From the NCBI RefSeq assembly GCF_019249655.2, contig NZ_CP137557.1, positions 3,195,001 to 3,259,000 on the forward strand: DNA of 64,000 nucleotides, given 5' to 3'. Made by a program: the position numbers and the translations under genes. The notes beneath the pieces are model-generated. The model worked only from the letters and a program-made list of their open reading frames with translations. It was not told the DNA's origin and did not search any database. Below are positions 7,038 through 14,644 of the stretch, one piece after another; position 1 is the first letter of the stretch, and every line of letters starts with the position of its first letter. Source of the DNA: Segatella copri. GTDB lineage: Bacteria; Bacteroidota; Bacteroidia; Bacteroidales; Bacteroidaceae.

Positions 7038-8402
7038 TCAAATACTTCTCTTATAATCCTCCATCTTCTTCAACTTATAATACAGCTCATGAGCGATATG
7101 ATAGTCGGGATCGGAATCTGCAAGCCACTCCGAAAAATGGAGGTTGTGGTTCTTTTGGGTTTCCTGCTTTCTGAACGAATCTACCACGCATTTCTTTTCT
7201 ACATCAGGAAACATCAGGTTCATGCGGGCAGCAAAGGCATTCTTGTCTTTACCCTCCTTCACCATGTGGAACGTATATTTCATCAGGCACCACACTATGT
7301 ACCAGTTCTGCTGCTTGGTCATGTTGCCCTTTATCCAGAACTTCAACATCTTTTCTAACTTAAATGGATCCACCCAGTTGGCAAATAAAGAATCGCCATG
7401 ATGCTCATAGTCATCAGCCTGGGCTATCTTCTCCTCCAACTTTCCATACTCACCCTGATACTTGAACAGCTTGACAAAATCTTCCGGTGAAGCCTGCTCT
7501 CGGACAAGTGTATGGACCAGCTCTTCTTCATCCTCTTCATTGATGTTATTATACCAATCTCCACATAGCTTATAATTTCCGTATTTATCTATCGTTTCTA
7601 CCATCACTTTCTGTAAATCCACTTTAGTAAAACCCATTCTCCTGCTTTCCATGTGACGCTTCTGCACCTTTGCCTCATGCTCCAGATGAGCCGGTAACAT
7701 ATGCTCGTCAAAATCTCGCTTGATATAATGATAAATAATCACAGCCTCCTGATCAGTGCGGGAAAAACGGGTTCTGCACAAGTCGTTAAAATCATTGTAT
7801 ATACGGGTAATTGTAGCGATGGTTTTCTCCAAAGCCAACTTCAATCCGGTAGAGATAAAAACTTTCAAATTAGCTATAAAATGCGGAAACTCAGCACTAG
7901 TCTGAGCAGTTAGCTTCTCATACTGAGCATAAATAGCATTGTCACTAAGAAATTGTCCATAGTCATCTACATCCAAAAAATAGTTTACATGCTTATGAGC
8001 AATATCCTGAATGTCATTCAGTACCTTCTCCAAAACTTCCTTATAGATGGCCATCAGCTCATCATCATAGCTTTTGTAGATGCTAATATAGACTTTCTTA
8101 TGGAGCGTATGAATATATTCAAGAAAATCTGTCAATTGCTCGGCAAGGTTTTGGTAAATATGATTGTAATGAGTAAGATCCTTTCGCTTTTCAGTTTTCC
8201 ATTGAAAATCTTCCATAGCATGACGAATCTCCTTAGATAGATGCTCTGCTTCTCTCTTAAACTGGTCAACATCATCCTTAGTTACAGGTGTGTATTTCTT
8301 TTCTCCTGTAGCCTCATCCGTTACCAACAAATCTTCTTCTGAAGTAATTTTCAGGAGAAAGACGTAACGATTATCGTTAAAAGGTTGTTCTTCTGTTTCC
8401 AT
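7038..8402 (-). CDS. large helical hypothetical protein
   Basis: A 454-residue cytoplasmic protein I do not recognise. The ATG at 8402 (METEEQPFNDNRYVFLLKI) is chosen; the same frame is open to 8552 but that part lies in a structured leader and has no coding character. Residues about 50-250 are long amphipathic helices rich in Glu, Lys and Tyr (possible coiled-coil). The C-terminal 100 residues contain LEKMLKFWIKGNMTKQQNWY and a WLADSDPDYHIAHELYYKLKKM ending that may be a separate small domain. No catalytic motif is evident. It is transcribed alone, apparently from a promoter near 8822 through a leader of about 410 nt. Function unknown. Confidence 0.65.
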   Translation of the reverse strand: METEEQPFNDNRYVFLLKITSEEDLLVTDEATGEKKYTPVTKDDVDQFKREAEHLSKEIRHAMEDFQWKTEKRKDLTHYNHIYQNLAEQLTDFLEYIHTLHKKVYISIYKSYDDELMAIYKEVLEKVLNDIQDIAHKHVNYFLDVDDYGQFLSDNAIYAQYEKLTAQTSAEFPHFIANLKVFISTGLKLALEKTIATITRIYNDFNDLCRTRFSRTDQEAVIIYHYIKRDFDEHMLPAHLEHEAKVQKRHMESRRMGFTKVDLQKVMVETIDKYGNYKLCGDWYNNINEEDEEELVHTLVREQASPEDFVKLFKYQGEYGKLEEKIAQADDYEHHGDSLFANWVDPFKLEKMLKFWIKGNMTKQQNWYIVWCLMKYTFHMVKEGKDKNAFAARMNLMFPDVEKKCVVDSFRKQETQKNHNLHFSEWLADSDPDYHIAHELYYKLKKMEDYKRSI

Positions 8403-8443
8403 CGTTTTACTTATACAGGTTAAAATGTTAACAAAAAAATAAG

Positions 8444-8526
8444 CGGCGTAGGTTTCCCTGTAAGCACCGATATTCGGGTACCTGCAAGAACCTTCAACAA
8501 GGTACAAACAAGTACAGCCCACGCCG
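8444..8526 (-). promoter_or_regulatory. terminator-like stem in the leader of the 7038-8402 gene
   Basis: Read on the minus strand, CGGCGT (8526-8521) pairs with ACGCCG (8449-8444), enclosing smaller hairpins, including CCGAATATCGG, and is followed directly by TTATTTTTTT about 30 nt before the start codon. The arrangement is like an intrinsic attenuator. The enclosed segment 8468-8501 can alternatively pair with 8559-8595. Confidence 0.4.
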
Positions 8527-8595
8527 TAGAGGAGTGGACGCCTTGCTGTCACCGTCTTCTTGTTGAATTTCTGAATTTGCAGGTTCTGAATATCG
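8468..8595 (-). repeat. imperfect inverted repeat, possible antiterminator
   Basis: The segment 8468-8501 and the reverse complement of 8559-8595 share CGATATTC, ACCTGCAA and TTCAACAAG blocks in the same order. Pairing of the two would disrupt the terminator-like stem at 8444-8526, giving two mutually exclusive folds in the leader. Confidence 0.5.
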
Positions 8596-8821
8596 TAGAA
8601 GTGTCAGATAATCAGCGTCTATCGTATTATGATTTCTATCTATTTTACTTTCTGTTTCTTACTTCAAAATTTTTAAAGAGTCGAGTTCACTTTGAAAGTG
8701 GATCCGATTCAAATTAAACAAATGTCTTGGCGGGGTTAAACCCTCCTTGACGATTACTAACTCAATCACTGTATAGCAACACCAGTGAAGTTTTCTGCGC
8801 ATCATGCACAGAATTCGCCCC

Positions 8822-8829
8822 CAAAGTTA
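8822..8829 (-). promoter_or_regulatory. predicted -7 box of the 7038-8402 gene
   Basis: On the minus strand TAACTTTG matches TAnnTTTG. A start near 8815 would give a 5' leader of roughly 410 nt containing the structures at 8444-8595 and a GGGTTTAACCC hairpin near 8735. Confidence 0.5.
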
Positions 8830-9411
8830 CAAAATAATTGCGAAAAACGTGCATATTTATATAGATTAACACAAAAAAATGAGAAAAAACTTCAAAAAAC
8901 ATGGGCAAAGAGGGATTTATTGCATTTTTAAACAAAACCAAAACATCAAAATATTATATTACGTTCAATATCCGTTTATCCTGCATATTTTCAGTCTTTG
9001 ATAAAATATGCTTATATTATCTTTGTTATGAAAGATTATTTATCTGCACGGAAAATGGAAAGAGAGAAAGAAATGATTTTTCAAGGAATCATGAGCAGAA
9101 ATTGGCTCTCGGGGCTAAAAAAATGTGCCGCCGATGGCACTTTTCACCCCTACAGAAGGGTAAAAAGAGAGGGGTCAAGGCAGGTTGAAGAGGGGCACAA
9201 ATGGGCATTTCGAGAATATTATTAACATATTTGACATAAAAACGCAATACAAGAAGAGCAGCACGTTGGGTATAAAATAGCATTTTCATACTCTTTGCGA
9301 AGTAAAACAACAAGAAAACAATTCAGTCTACAAAAATCTCTTTGCACTAATAATCAACGTTTTACAAACACAACACCATTCCTTTCAGAATAAATTTTCC
9401 ATAACACTAGG
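8830..9411. other. intergenic stretch without a supported gene
   Basis: AT-rich non-coding DNA. A possible -7 box TATCTTTG (9018-9025) precedes a 65-codon plus-strand frame starting at ATG 9028, but the box is too close for a leader and the peptide has no recognisable features. A small GTGCC/GGCAC hairpin lies near 9124-9140. A small RNA is possible but not demonstrable from sequence. Confidence 0.4.
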
Positions 9412-9449
9412 GTGTCATTAAGGGTCAGTGTCATTAAGGGTCATTAAGG
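9412..9449 (+). repeat. 37-bp direct repeat, copy 1 (TGTCATTAAGGGTCA units)
   Basis: Positions 9412-9448 are identical to 10920-10956. Each copy is itself built from tandem TCATTAAGGG units. The two copies flank the HU-like and smalltalk genes in direct orientation. Confidence 0.9.
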
Positions 9450-9472
9450 TTTTCGGGGGCGCAAATATCTAT

Positions 9473-9509
9473 ATAGTATAATATAAATAATATTTATATT
9501 ATACTATAG
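9473..9509. repeat. perfect 37-bp AT-only-stem palindrome
   Basis: TATAGTATAATATAAATA is followed after one base by its exact reverse complement (18+1+18), built almost wholly of A and T. It is bracketed by TCATTAAG repeats in direct orientation on the left (9412-9449) and inverted on the right (9512-9552), so the whole block can fold into a cruciform. Confidence 0.85.
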
Positions 9510-9511
9510 TT

Positions 9512-9552
9512 CTTAATGACATTTGCATTCTCTTAATGACCCTTAATGACAC
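9512..9552 (-). repeat. inverted copies of the TCATTAAGGG repeat
   Basis: CTTAATGAC at 9512-9520 and a 21-bp exact reverse complement of the repeat end (GTGTCATTAAGGG...) at 9532-9552. Together with 9412-9449 they make a large inverted repeat around the palindrome. Confidence 0.85.
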
Positions 9553-9688
9553 GCTTTGCACCATCTGCATATTCTTCATCAGAAGCGCAGCAAGTTACTC
9601 CTGCAAGAAACGTGTAAAAATAGCATTGGGTTAAATTGCAATATATCAACCACTTACGCCATTTTTACCATCTTATTTCCGTAAAAAC

Positions 9689-9719
9689 TTGATTTCGGCT
9701 TTAAAATTTCGTATCTTTG
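9689..9719 (+). promoter_or_regulatory. predicted promoter of the HU-like gene
   Basis: TTG at 9689-9691 and TATCTTTG at 9712-9719 with 20 bp between them. The leader of about 165 nt contains a hairpin at 9762-9797 (CATCAT/ATGATG with AGACC/GGTCT) and a second GGTCATCA...GAAGACC block at 9807-9823, so it is probably structured. Confidence 0.7.
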
Positions 9720-9891
9720 CACCGGCAATCGAAAGAACAGCCTTTTGTGCCTCAGGGCGGTCATCATAGAAGACCGCAGCGGGTCTTAAATGATGGCAGG
9801 CGCCGGTCATCAATGAAGACCAGAAAAAGCACAGAAAACGGGGCTTTCTGGGTAGTTGTGATTTTATAGAACTCTTAAAACGAAACAGAGT

Positions 9892-10632
9892 ATGATTAAC
9901 TACAGCATCGTAATGCGCAGCGTGAACGCAAACCTTTTGGAGATCAACCAGGCAAAGTCACGCATCAACCAGGCTAAGCAGGAGGGTAAGAATCCTGACC
10001 AGAAGGACCTTGACCTCGTGAAGACCGAGAAGCAGAATGCGTTCGCCATCTCGCAGTATACCGATGTGATGACCATCGAGAAGTTTGCCAAGCACATCAC
10101 TTCTCACGGCAGTGTGTATTCAAGAGCTGACATCAGCGCCATCCTCTACATGGCAGTAGACTGCATGAGAGAGATGCTGCTCGAAGGCAAGAAGATTCGT
10201 CTGGGCGACCTGGGTGACTTCTCTCTCCTGCTCGGCTCCAAGGGCGCAGAGACTGCCGACAAGTTTACGGCGCAGAACATCACCCAGGTGAAGGTTCAGT
10301 GGGAGCCTGGCAAGGAGTTCAAGAACCTGCTCGACGACGCCGAGTTTAACCTCGTGGCTAGCCGCAGCGCCCAGGCTGCTGTGCTCAAGGCCATCAAGGA
10401 GGGCAAGACCAACGTTGACCTCAACCTGCCTATCGACCCTGATGGTGGCGACGACGGCAACGGCGGAAGCACCACTACTGGCGGCGGAAGCAATGCTGGT
10501 GGCAGCGGAACCACCGGCACCGAGGGCAGCGGAACCACCGGTTCTGAAGGCGACAACAAGGGTGACACGGGTACTTCCGGCGGCAATACCGACGGCGGTT
10601 CTAACGGCGACAACGAGCACATTACTCTCTAG
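9892..10632 (+). CDS. HU-like DNA-binding protein with Gly/Ser/Thr-rich tail
   Basis: A 246-residue protein. Residues 1-170 match the enlarged HU-like domain of Bacteroidetes (HU-HIG): a helical start (VNANLLEINQAKSRINQAK), the HU-type segment AISQYTDVMTIEKFAKHITSHGSVYSRADISAILYMAVDCM written here in parts, and the beta-saddle RLGDLGDFSLLL. After about residue 178 comes a low-complexity tail of G, T, S, D and N with repeated SGTTG units ending EHITL. Such proteins bind DNA without strong sequence preference and may act in nucleoid organisation; the individual role here is unknown. The gene is GC-richer than its flanks. A smalltalk gene follows, the usual companion, but the amidase gene often found after the pair is missing. 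Confidence 0.85.
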   Translation: MINYSIVMRSVNANLLEINQAKSRINQAKQEGKNPDQKDLDLVKTEKQNAFAISQYTDVMTIEKFAKHITSHGSVYSRADISAILYMAVDCMREMLLEGKKIRLGDLGDFSLLLGSKGAETADKFTAQNITQVKVQWEPGKEFKNLLDDAEFNLVASRSAQAAVLKAIKEGKTNVDLNLPIDPDGGDDGNGGSTTTGGGSNAGGSGTTGTEGSGTTGSEGDNKGDTGTSGGNTDGGSNGDNEHITL

Positions 10633-10675
10633 CCGATAAGAGAGTGCCATAAATATCTTGCCTAGAGTATAATAA

Positions 10676-10795
10676 GGCACGGATTACACGGATAACACGG
10701 ACTTATGGCACTCTTGTAAATAAAGCCGATTATAAAACTCATCAAGAACCCGTATAATTGTGAAAAAAATCCGTGTAATCCGTGTAATCCGTGCC
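10676..10795. repeat. 26-bp near-perfect inverted repeat (CACGGATTACACGGAT type)
   Basis: Arms 10676-10701 and 10770-10795 are reverse complements at 25 of 26 positions. Each arm is internally repetitive (ACGGATTACACGGAT...). They lie 68 bp apart just upstream of the smalltalk gene and could form a long stem in its leader RNA. Confidence 0.88.
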
Positions 10796-10808
10796 TAAAA
10801 AATAAAAG

Positions 10809-10904
10809 ATGATGAAAAAGGAAACCTGGAAAATGGTGATTCAGATAGCCATCAGCATCCTGACGGCCATCGCCACCTCGCTCGGCGTAACGAGCTGCAT
10901 GTAA
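10809..10904 (+). CDS. smalltalk protein (31 residues)
   Basis: A very short gene starting at one of two adjacent ATGs (10809, 10812): MMKKETWKMVIQ, then a hydrophobic helix IAISILTAIATSLGV ending TSCM. This matches what I recall of the 'smalltalk' family, tiny single-helix proteins of Bacteroidetes encoded next to HU-like DNA-binding proteins. Their function is unknown; a membrane-inserted helix is the only readable property. It lies 176 nt after the HU-like gene, behind the 26-bp inverted repeat, and just before the second 37-bp direct repeat and a strong terminator. Confidence 0.8.
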   Translation: MMKKETWKMVIQIAISILTAIATSLGVTSCM

Positions 10905-10919
10905 GCAACAATCCCAAAA

Positions 10920-10956
10920 GTGTCATTAAGGGTCAGTGTCATTAAGGGTCATTAAG
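10920..10956 (+). repeat. 37-bp direct repeat, copy 2
   Basis: Exact copy of 9412-9448, 1,508 bp away, in the same orientation. It abuts the terminator at 10957. Confidence 0.9.
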
Positions 10957-10998
10957 CAAAAACGAGATAACAGGCGCAACCTGTTACCTCGTTTTTTT
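10957..10998. terminator. bidirectional intrinsic terminator
   Basis: AACGAG-AT-AACAGG pairs with CCTGTT-AC-CTCGTT around a CGCAA loop and is followed by a run of Ts on the plus strand and preceded by As, serving both the smalltalk side and the convergent transporter gene ending at 11019. Confidence 0.85.
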
Positions 10999-11018
10999 GT
11001 ATAGATGAAATTTTTGAT

Positions 11019-12545
11019 TTAGCTTACACGATTCAACTTCTTGATGATAGAGAAGATGAAGAGAGCAGATACAAGGCAGATGCCGGCAAGAACACCCCAA
11101 ATGGTGATGAGGTTGAAGTTCTGACCCCACATGATACCTGGTACCATGACCAGCTGGTTACCGATGGCTGTGGCACCGAACCAGAGACCCATCATCAAAC
11201 CTGCATACTTTGGAGGAGCTACCTTCGATACAAACGAAATACCGATTGGAGAAAGTAGAAGCTCGGCAAAGGTAAGGATAAGATAGGTAGAGATGAGGAG
11301 GTTGGCGCTAACACGTGTACCCTCAGTAGCAGGATCACCCTGCGCCAAAGGAAGCTCCAAGCCCATTGAACCTACTGCCATCCATACGAAACCGAGAGCG
11401 GCTACGAGCATACCCAAACCTATCTTCTCAGGAGATGTTGGCTCCTTGCCAATCTTGTTGAGCCAAGAGAACAAGGCTACACTCACTGGTGTCAATGCCA
11501 CTACGTAGCATGGGTTGAACTGCTGGAAGATAGGAGCCTCAACTTCTACCGCACCCTCAAGGTTGCTATACTTATAGAAGAGGAACGCGATGGCTGCAAC
11601 GATTACGCCGAACGAAATGCCCTTACCCTTGCCAGTCTTGCTCTGTGCCAATCCGAAGCATCCGTAAACCACGAAGATGCAGGCCACGAGGTTGGTAACA
11701 TCGAATGCCATTGACTGCAGACCCTCTGAAGTCTTCTGAGTATAGTCGCGGGCAAAGAGTGTCAATGTATTACCGTTCTGATGGAAAGCCATCCAGAAGA
11801 AGATAACCACGGCGAATACGAGACAGAGGCAGATGATGCGCTCCTTGGTCTCTGCCTTGGAAAGCTCGTTGGTCTCCTTGGCAGGAGTCTTATCGTCCTT
11901 GCTCTTGTTCTCAGAAGCAAGCACGTGCTTGTAGGTGGAGCTGAAGGCATAGTAGATGGCGATACTGATGATGAGCGAAGCACAAGCCACGGCGAATGCG
12001 AAGTGGTATGAATCCGCCACTGATACGCTCAGACTCTCCTGCGCCCACTTCATGATCTTGATGGCTGCAGTAGGAGCAAACATGGCGCCGATGTTGATAG
12101 CCATGTAGAAAAGCGAGAAACCGGAATCACGGTTGCTGGAATACTGTGGCTCGTCGTAGAGGCGACCTACCATCACCTGCAGATTACCCTTGAACAATCC
12201 GGTGCCCAGGGCGATGAGGATAAGCGAAACGCCCATGGCGGCTACAGCAACGGTGTCCTTGCCAAGAGGAAGAGAGAGGACCAGATAGCCGATGAACATG
12301 ATGAAGATACCCGTGGTAACCATACGTCCGAAGCCAAACTTGTCGGCTGCAATACCACCGATGATAGGCAGGAAGTAAACCATCATCAGGAATGTGGAGT
12401 AGATAGTACTTGCCAATCCGGTTTCAAAACCGAAGTTGGCCTGCAAATAGAGCAAGAACACAGCAAGCATGGTGTAATAGCCGAAACGCTCACCCGTGTT
12501 TGCCAAAGCTAAGGCCCATAGACCTTTTGGTTGATTCTCAAACAT
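11019..12545 (-). CDS. POT family proton-coupled oligopeptide transporter
   Basis: A 508-residue inner-membrane carrier of the PTR2/POT branch of the major facilitator superfamily, expected to import di- and tripeptides with protons. The first helix carries the POT signature variant NTGERFGYYTM (residues 16-26; E-R-F is the conserved proton-coupling core). Twelve or more hydrophobic segments are readable, with GGIAADKFGFGR as the MFS loop 2-3 motif near residue 63 and a charged central loop (SENKSKDDKTPAKETNELSKAE) near 210-232. Length is normal for POT proteins with extra helices. It is monocistronic, with its own -7 box at 12605-12612. Confidence 0.9.
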   Translation of the reverse strand: MFENQPKGLWALALANTGERFGYYTMLAVFLLYLQANFGFETGLASTIYSTFLMMVYFLPIIGGIAADKFGFGRMVTTGIFIMFIGYLVLSLPLGKDTVAVAAMGVSLILIALGTGLFKGNLQVMVGRLYDEPQYSSNRDSGFSLFYMAINIGAMFAPTAAIKIMKWAQESLSVSVADSYHFAFAVACASLIISIAIYYAFSSTYKHVLASENKSKDDKTPAKETNELSKAETKERIICLCLVFAVVIFFWMAFHQNGNTLTLFARDYTQKTSEGLQSMAFDVTNLVACIFVVYGCFGLAQSKTGKGKGISFGVIVAAIAFLFYKYSNLEGAVEVEAPIFQQFNPCYVVALTPVSVALFSWLNKIGKEPTSPEKIGLGMLVAALGFVWMAVGSMGLELPLAQGDPATEGTRVSANLLISTYLILTFAELLLSPIGISFVSKVAPPKYAGLMMGLWFGATAIGNQLVMVPGIMWGQNFNLITIWGVLAGICLVSALFIFSIIKKLNRVS

Positions 12546-12604
12546 AATTTTTTATTTTTTTCTATTATTTATTATTTAGTTATTCTTTTCTCGCAATTTC
12601 CGTG

Positions 12605-12612
12605 CAAAGATA
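12605..12612 (-). promoter_or_regulatory. predicted -7 box of the POT transporter gene
   Basis: TATCTTTG on the minus strand, 60 nt before the ATG at 12545. The 12546-12843 gap contains this and the divergent rpoD promoter and otherwise AT-rich sequence. Confidence 0.65.
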
Positions 12613-12761
12613 CACATTTTTTTCGATATTTCAAACTTGTTGCATCAAAAACCTAACATAAAATACCATTTTTATATTCAAAAACGGCTAAATTTCTAAA
12701 ATACAGACAAATCCTGCAAAAGTTTTCCATTTCTATTACAACAAGATTGCATTTTTTTTTG

Positions 12762-12769
12762 TAACTTTG
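12762..12769 (+). promoter_or_regulatory. predicted -7 box of rpoD
   Basis: TAACTTTG after a T-run, matching TAnnTTTG, 74 nt before the rpoD start codon. A -33 TTG at standard spacing is not obvious. Confidence 0.6.
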
Positions 12770-12843
12770 CAGCCCGAAACCGTAAAGGTGGATTCCGACA
12801 GTATTATAAGATAAAAACAAAATAGAAAGGTAAAAGGATATTT

Positions 12844-13719
12844 ATGAGACAACTTAAGATTAGCAAGAGTATTACCAACCGTTCCAGCGAAGCACTTGAC
12901 AAGTACTTGGTGGAGATTGGTCGAGAACCTATGGTCTCTATCGACGAGGAGATTGAGCTGGCCCAGAAGATTCGCAAAGGCGGACGCGAGGGTGAGCGTG
13001 CCAAGGAGAAACTGGTTAAGGCAAACCTCCGATTCGTGGTGTCTGTTGCTAAGCAGTACCAGCACCAGGGTTTGGGTCTTACCGACTTGATTGACGAGGG
13101 AAACATCGGTTTGGTGAAGGCTGCCGAGAAATTTGATGAGACTCGTGGTTTTAAGTTCATCTCATACGCAGTGTGGTGGATTCGCCAGAGCATTCTCCAG
13201 GCCATCGCTGAGCAGAGCCGTATCGTTCGCTTGCCTTTGAACCAGGTGGGTGCGTTGAGCAAGATCAGCGCAGAGATCAGCAAGTTTGAGCAGGAGAACC
13301 AGCGCAAGCCTTCTGTTGCCGAGCTGGCACAGATTACCAAGATGGAGGAAAGCAAGATTGACCAGACCATCAAGGCTGACAATCACCACATGAGTATTGA
13401 TGCTCCATTTGGTAGCGATGACGATGACAATGCCATGGTCGACGTGATGGCTTCGGGCGATGACAGCCGTACCGACAAGGGTGTGGATTTCGAGTCTATG
13501 GCAAGTGAGCTGCAGCGTGTGCTGGCCACTGTATTGAAAGAGCGCGAGCGCAAGATTCTCTGCTACTGCTATGGCATCGGTTGCCACGAGAAGGGTTTGG
13601 AGGAAATCGGCAGCGAGTTCAACCTCACCCGCGAGCGTGTGCGCCAGATTCGTGAAAAGAGTATCATCAAGCTCCGTGAAAGCGGAAAGATCAAGATCTT
13701 GATGAAATACTTGGGATAA
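12844..13719 (+). CDS. rpoD: primary sigma factor RpoD/SigA
   Basis: A 291-residue group 1 sigma factor of the short Bacteroidetes type, which lacks the long region 1.1 and non-conserved region of the E. coli protein. Region 1.2 is DKYLVEIGREPMVSIDEE (about 19-36). Region 2 spans about 58-127, with NLRFVVSVAKQY, the DLIDEGNIGLVKAAEKFD core and the promoter-melting part FKFISYAVWWIRQ. Region 3 starts at RIVRLPLNQVG. Region 4.2 carries the helix-turn-helix LEEIGSEFNLTRERVRQIREKS near the C-terminus. It directs core RNA polymerase to the TTTG/TAnnTTTG promoters seen across the window. Monocistronic, ending in a strong terminator at 13804-13848. Confidence 0.97.
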   Translation: MRQLKISKSITNRSSEALDKYLVEIGREPMVSIDEEIELAQKIRKGGREGERAKEKLVKANLRFVVSVAKQYQHQGLGLTDLIDEGNIGLVKAAEKFDETRGFKFISYAVWWIRQSILQAIAEQSRIVRLPLNQVGALSKISAEISKFEQENQRKPSVAELAQITKMEESKIDQTIKADNHHMSIDAPFGSDDDDNAMVDVMASGDDSRTDKGVDFESMASELQRVLATVLKERERKILCYCYGIGCHEKGLEEIGSEFNLTRERVRQIREKSIIKLRESGKIKILMKYLG

Positions 13720-13803
13720 GTTATAATTTATAGTTTATAGTTTATTCGGATTTGAAGACGAGAGAAAATTAGATAAAAACTAAGTTGCTCATAGCAACGA
13801 AGG

Positions 13804-13848
13804 AAAAAGGGCAATCAGTTGGTTCATCCCAATCTGATTGCCCTTTCT
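13804..13848 (+). terminator. intrinsic terminator of rpoD
   Basis: AAAGGGCAATCAG (13806-13818) pairs with CTGATTGCCCTTT (13834-13846), a 13-bp stem with a T-containing end. It lies just before the convergent WG-repeat gene. Confidence 0.85.
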
Positions 13849-13872
13849 CTATTAACTATAAACTGTTAACTA

Positions 13873-14547
13873 TTAACTATTCACAAAGTTTCCATTCTTA
13901 TCTATCAAGCCGCTTATTCCGTCTCTCACTGCCTCGAAATAAGGATACTCATCTCTGAGACAGATTTCATCATAGAGGAAATCGGCTACGATGGTGTCCT
14001 TGCCGTCTGGCATGACCAATCCCATCTTGCCATTCTTCTCGGCTATTACCGGCATGATGCTCAGGTCATCATTGTAGATGTAGCACGTGCGGAGAAAATC
14101 ATACACGGGCTGAAGCATCACGTTGCCCTGATGGTCTTTCATGCCAAACTTGCCGTTCTCCTCGAACACCTCGTGATAACGGATGTACTTCTCCTTCAGG
14201 CGATGATAGTAGAACACCATCTTGCGCTTGTCGTTCACGAAGTCCAGCATATACTGGAACGTATCGCAATAGTTTGCCACCGAACGAACCAAAATCATCT
14301 TCAAGTCCAAACCGTCCAATGCCTTTCGGTTCAAATCGATATACTTGGCAATCGCCTTCTCCTTCTCCGGAACAGAGAGGCTTGCCAATCTTTCCTCAAA
14401 CTTGAGCATAGCTTGTTTAGTTCCCGACATTCCTTTAATGTATCGGTGAATCTGTCTGCCCATTTCCGAACAGATAAACTTGTCTATCTCCTGCTGCTCT
14501 ATAGGGTCAGCATAGTCCTTAATCAATGATTCAGCTGTAGGGTTCAT
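13873..14547 (-). CDS. WG-repeat-containing protein
   Basis: A 224-residue cytoplasmic protein. Residues 1-125 are helical, without a known domain. The C-terminal half has three degenerate WG/KWG beta-repeats: ENGKFGMKDHQGNVMLQPVYD (near 129), KNGKMGLVMPDG (near 167) and RDGISGLIDKNGNFV (near 207). WG repeats are presumed protein- or ligand-binding strands of unknown role in Bacteroidetes. It lies 97 nt downstream of the MFS gene's end on the same strand and could share its transcript only if transcribed from its own promoter; none was recognised. Function unknown. Confidence 0.75.
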   Translation of the reverse strand: MNPTAESLIKDYADPIEQQEIDKFICSEMGRQIHRYIKGMSGTKQAMLKFEERLASLSVPEKEKAIAKYIDLNRKALDGLDLKMILVRSVANYCDTFQYMLDFVNDKRKMVFYYHRLKEKYIRYHEVFEENGKFGMKDHQGNVMLQPVYDFLRTCYIYNDDLSIMPVIAEKNGKMGLVMPDGKDTIVADFLYDEICLRDEYPYFEAVRDGISGLIDKNGNFVNS

Positions 14548-14644
14548 GGTTGTTCCTTTCTTTTATAGAATTATACTTTCAGAGATTCTGAAGAACGAAA
14601 AGCAAACGAATTCTTCACTCTCCGTTCTTCACTCTTCACTTCAT

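Noticed and set aside
8403..8552. 50-codon N-terminal extension of the 7038-8402 gene
   Set aside because: The extra residues (many Cys, Tyr, Arg) do not look like the protein, and the region overlaps the structured leader; ATG at 8402 is a better start.
8403..8820. possible tmRNA, RNase P or SRP RNA on the minus strand
   Set aside because: No CCA-type tRNA-like end or tag reading frame, no RNase P core motifs and no SRP GGAA/AGCAGC loop were found; a structured mRNA leader fits better.
8901..9225. two overlapping small plus-strand frames (up to 95 codons)
   Set aside because: No homology pattern, no suitable promoter distance and composition like the surrounding non-coding DNA. Kept only as part of an intergenic description.
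9412..9552. CRISPR-like repeats
   Set aside because: Units are directly abutting or inverted around a palindrome with no regular unique spacers, and there are no cas genes.
10676..10795. terminal inverted repeats of an insertion sequence
   Set aside because: Only 68 bp lie between the arms, with no transposase and no target-site duplication.
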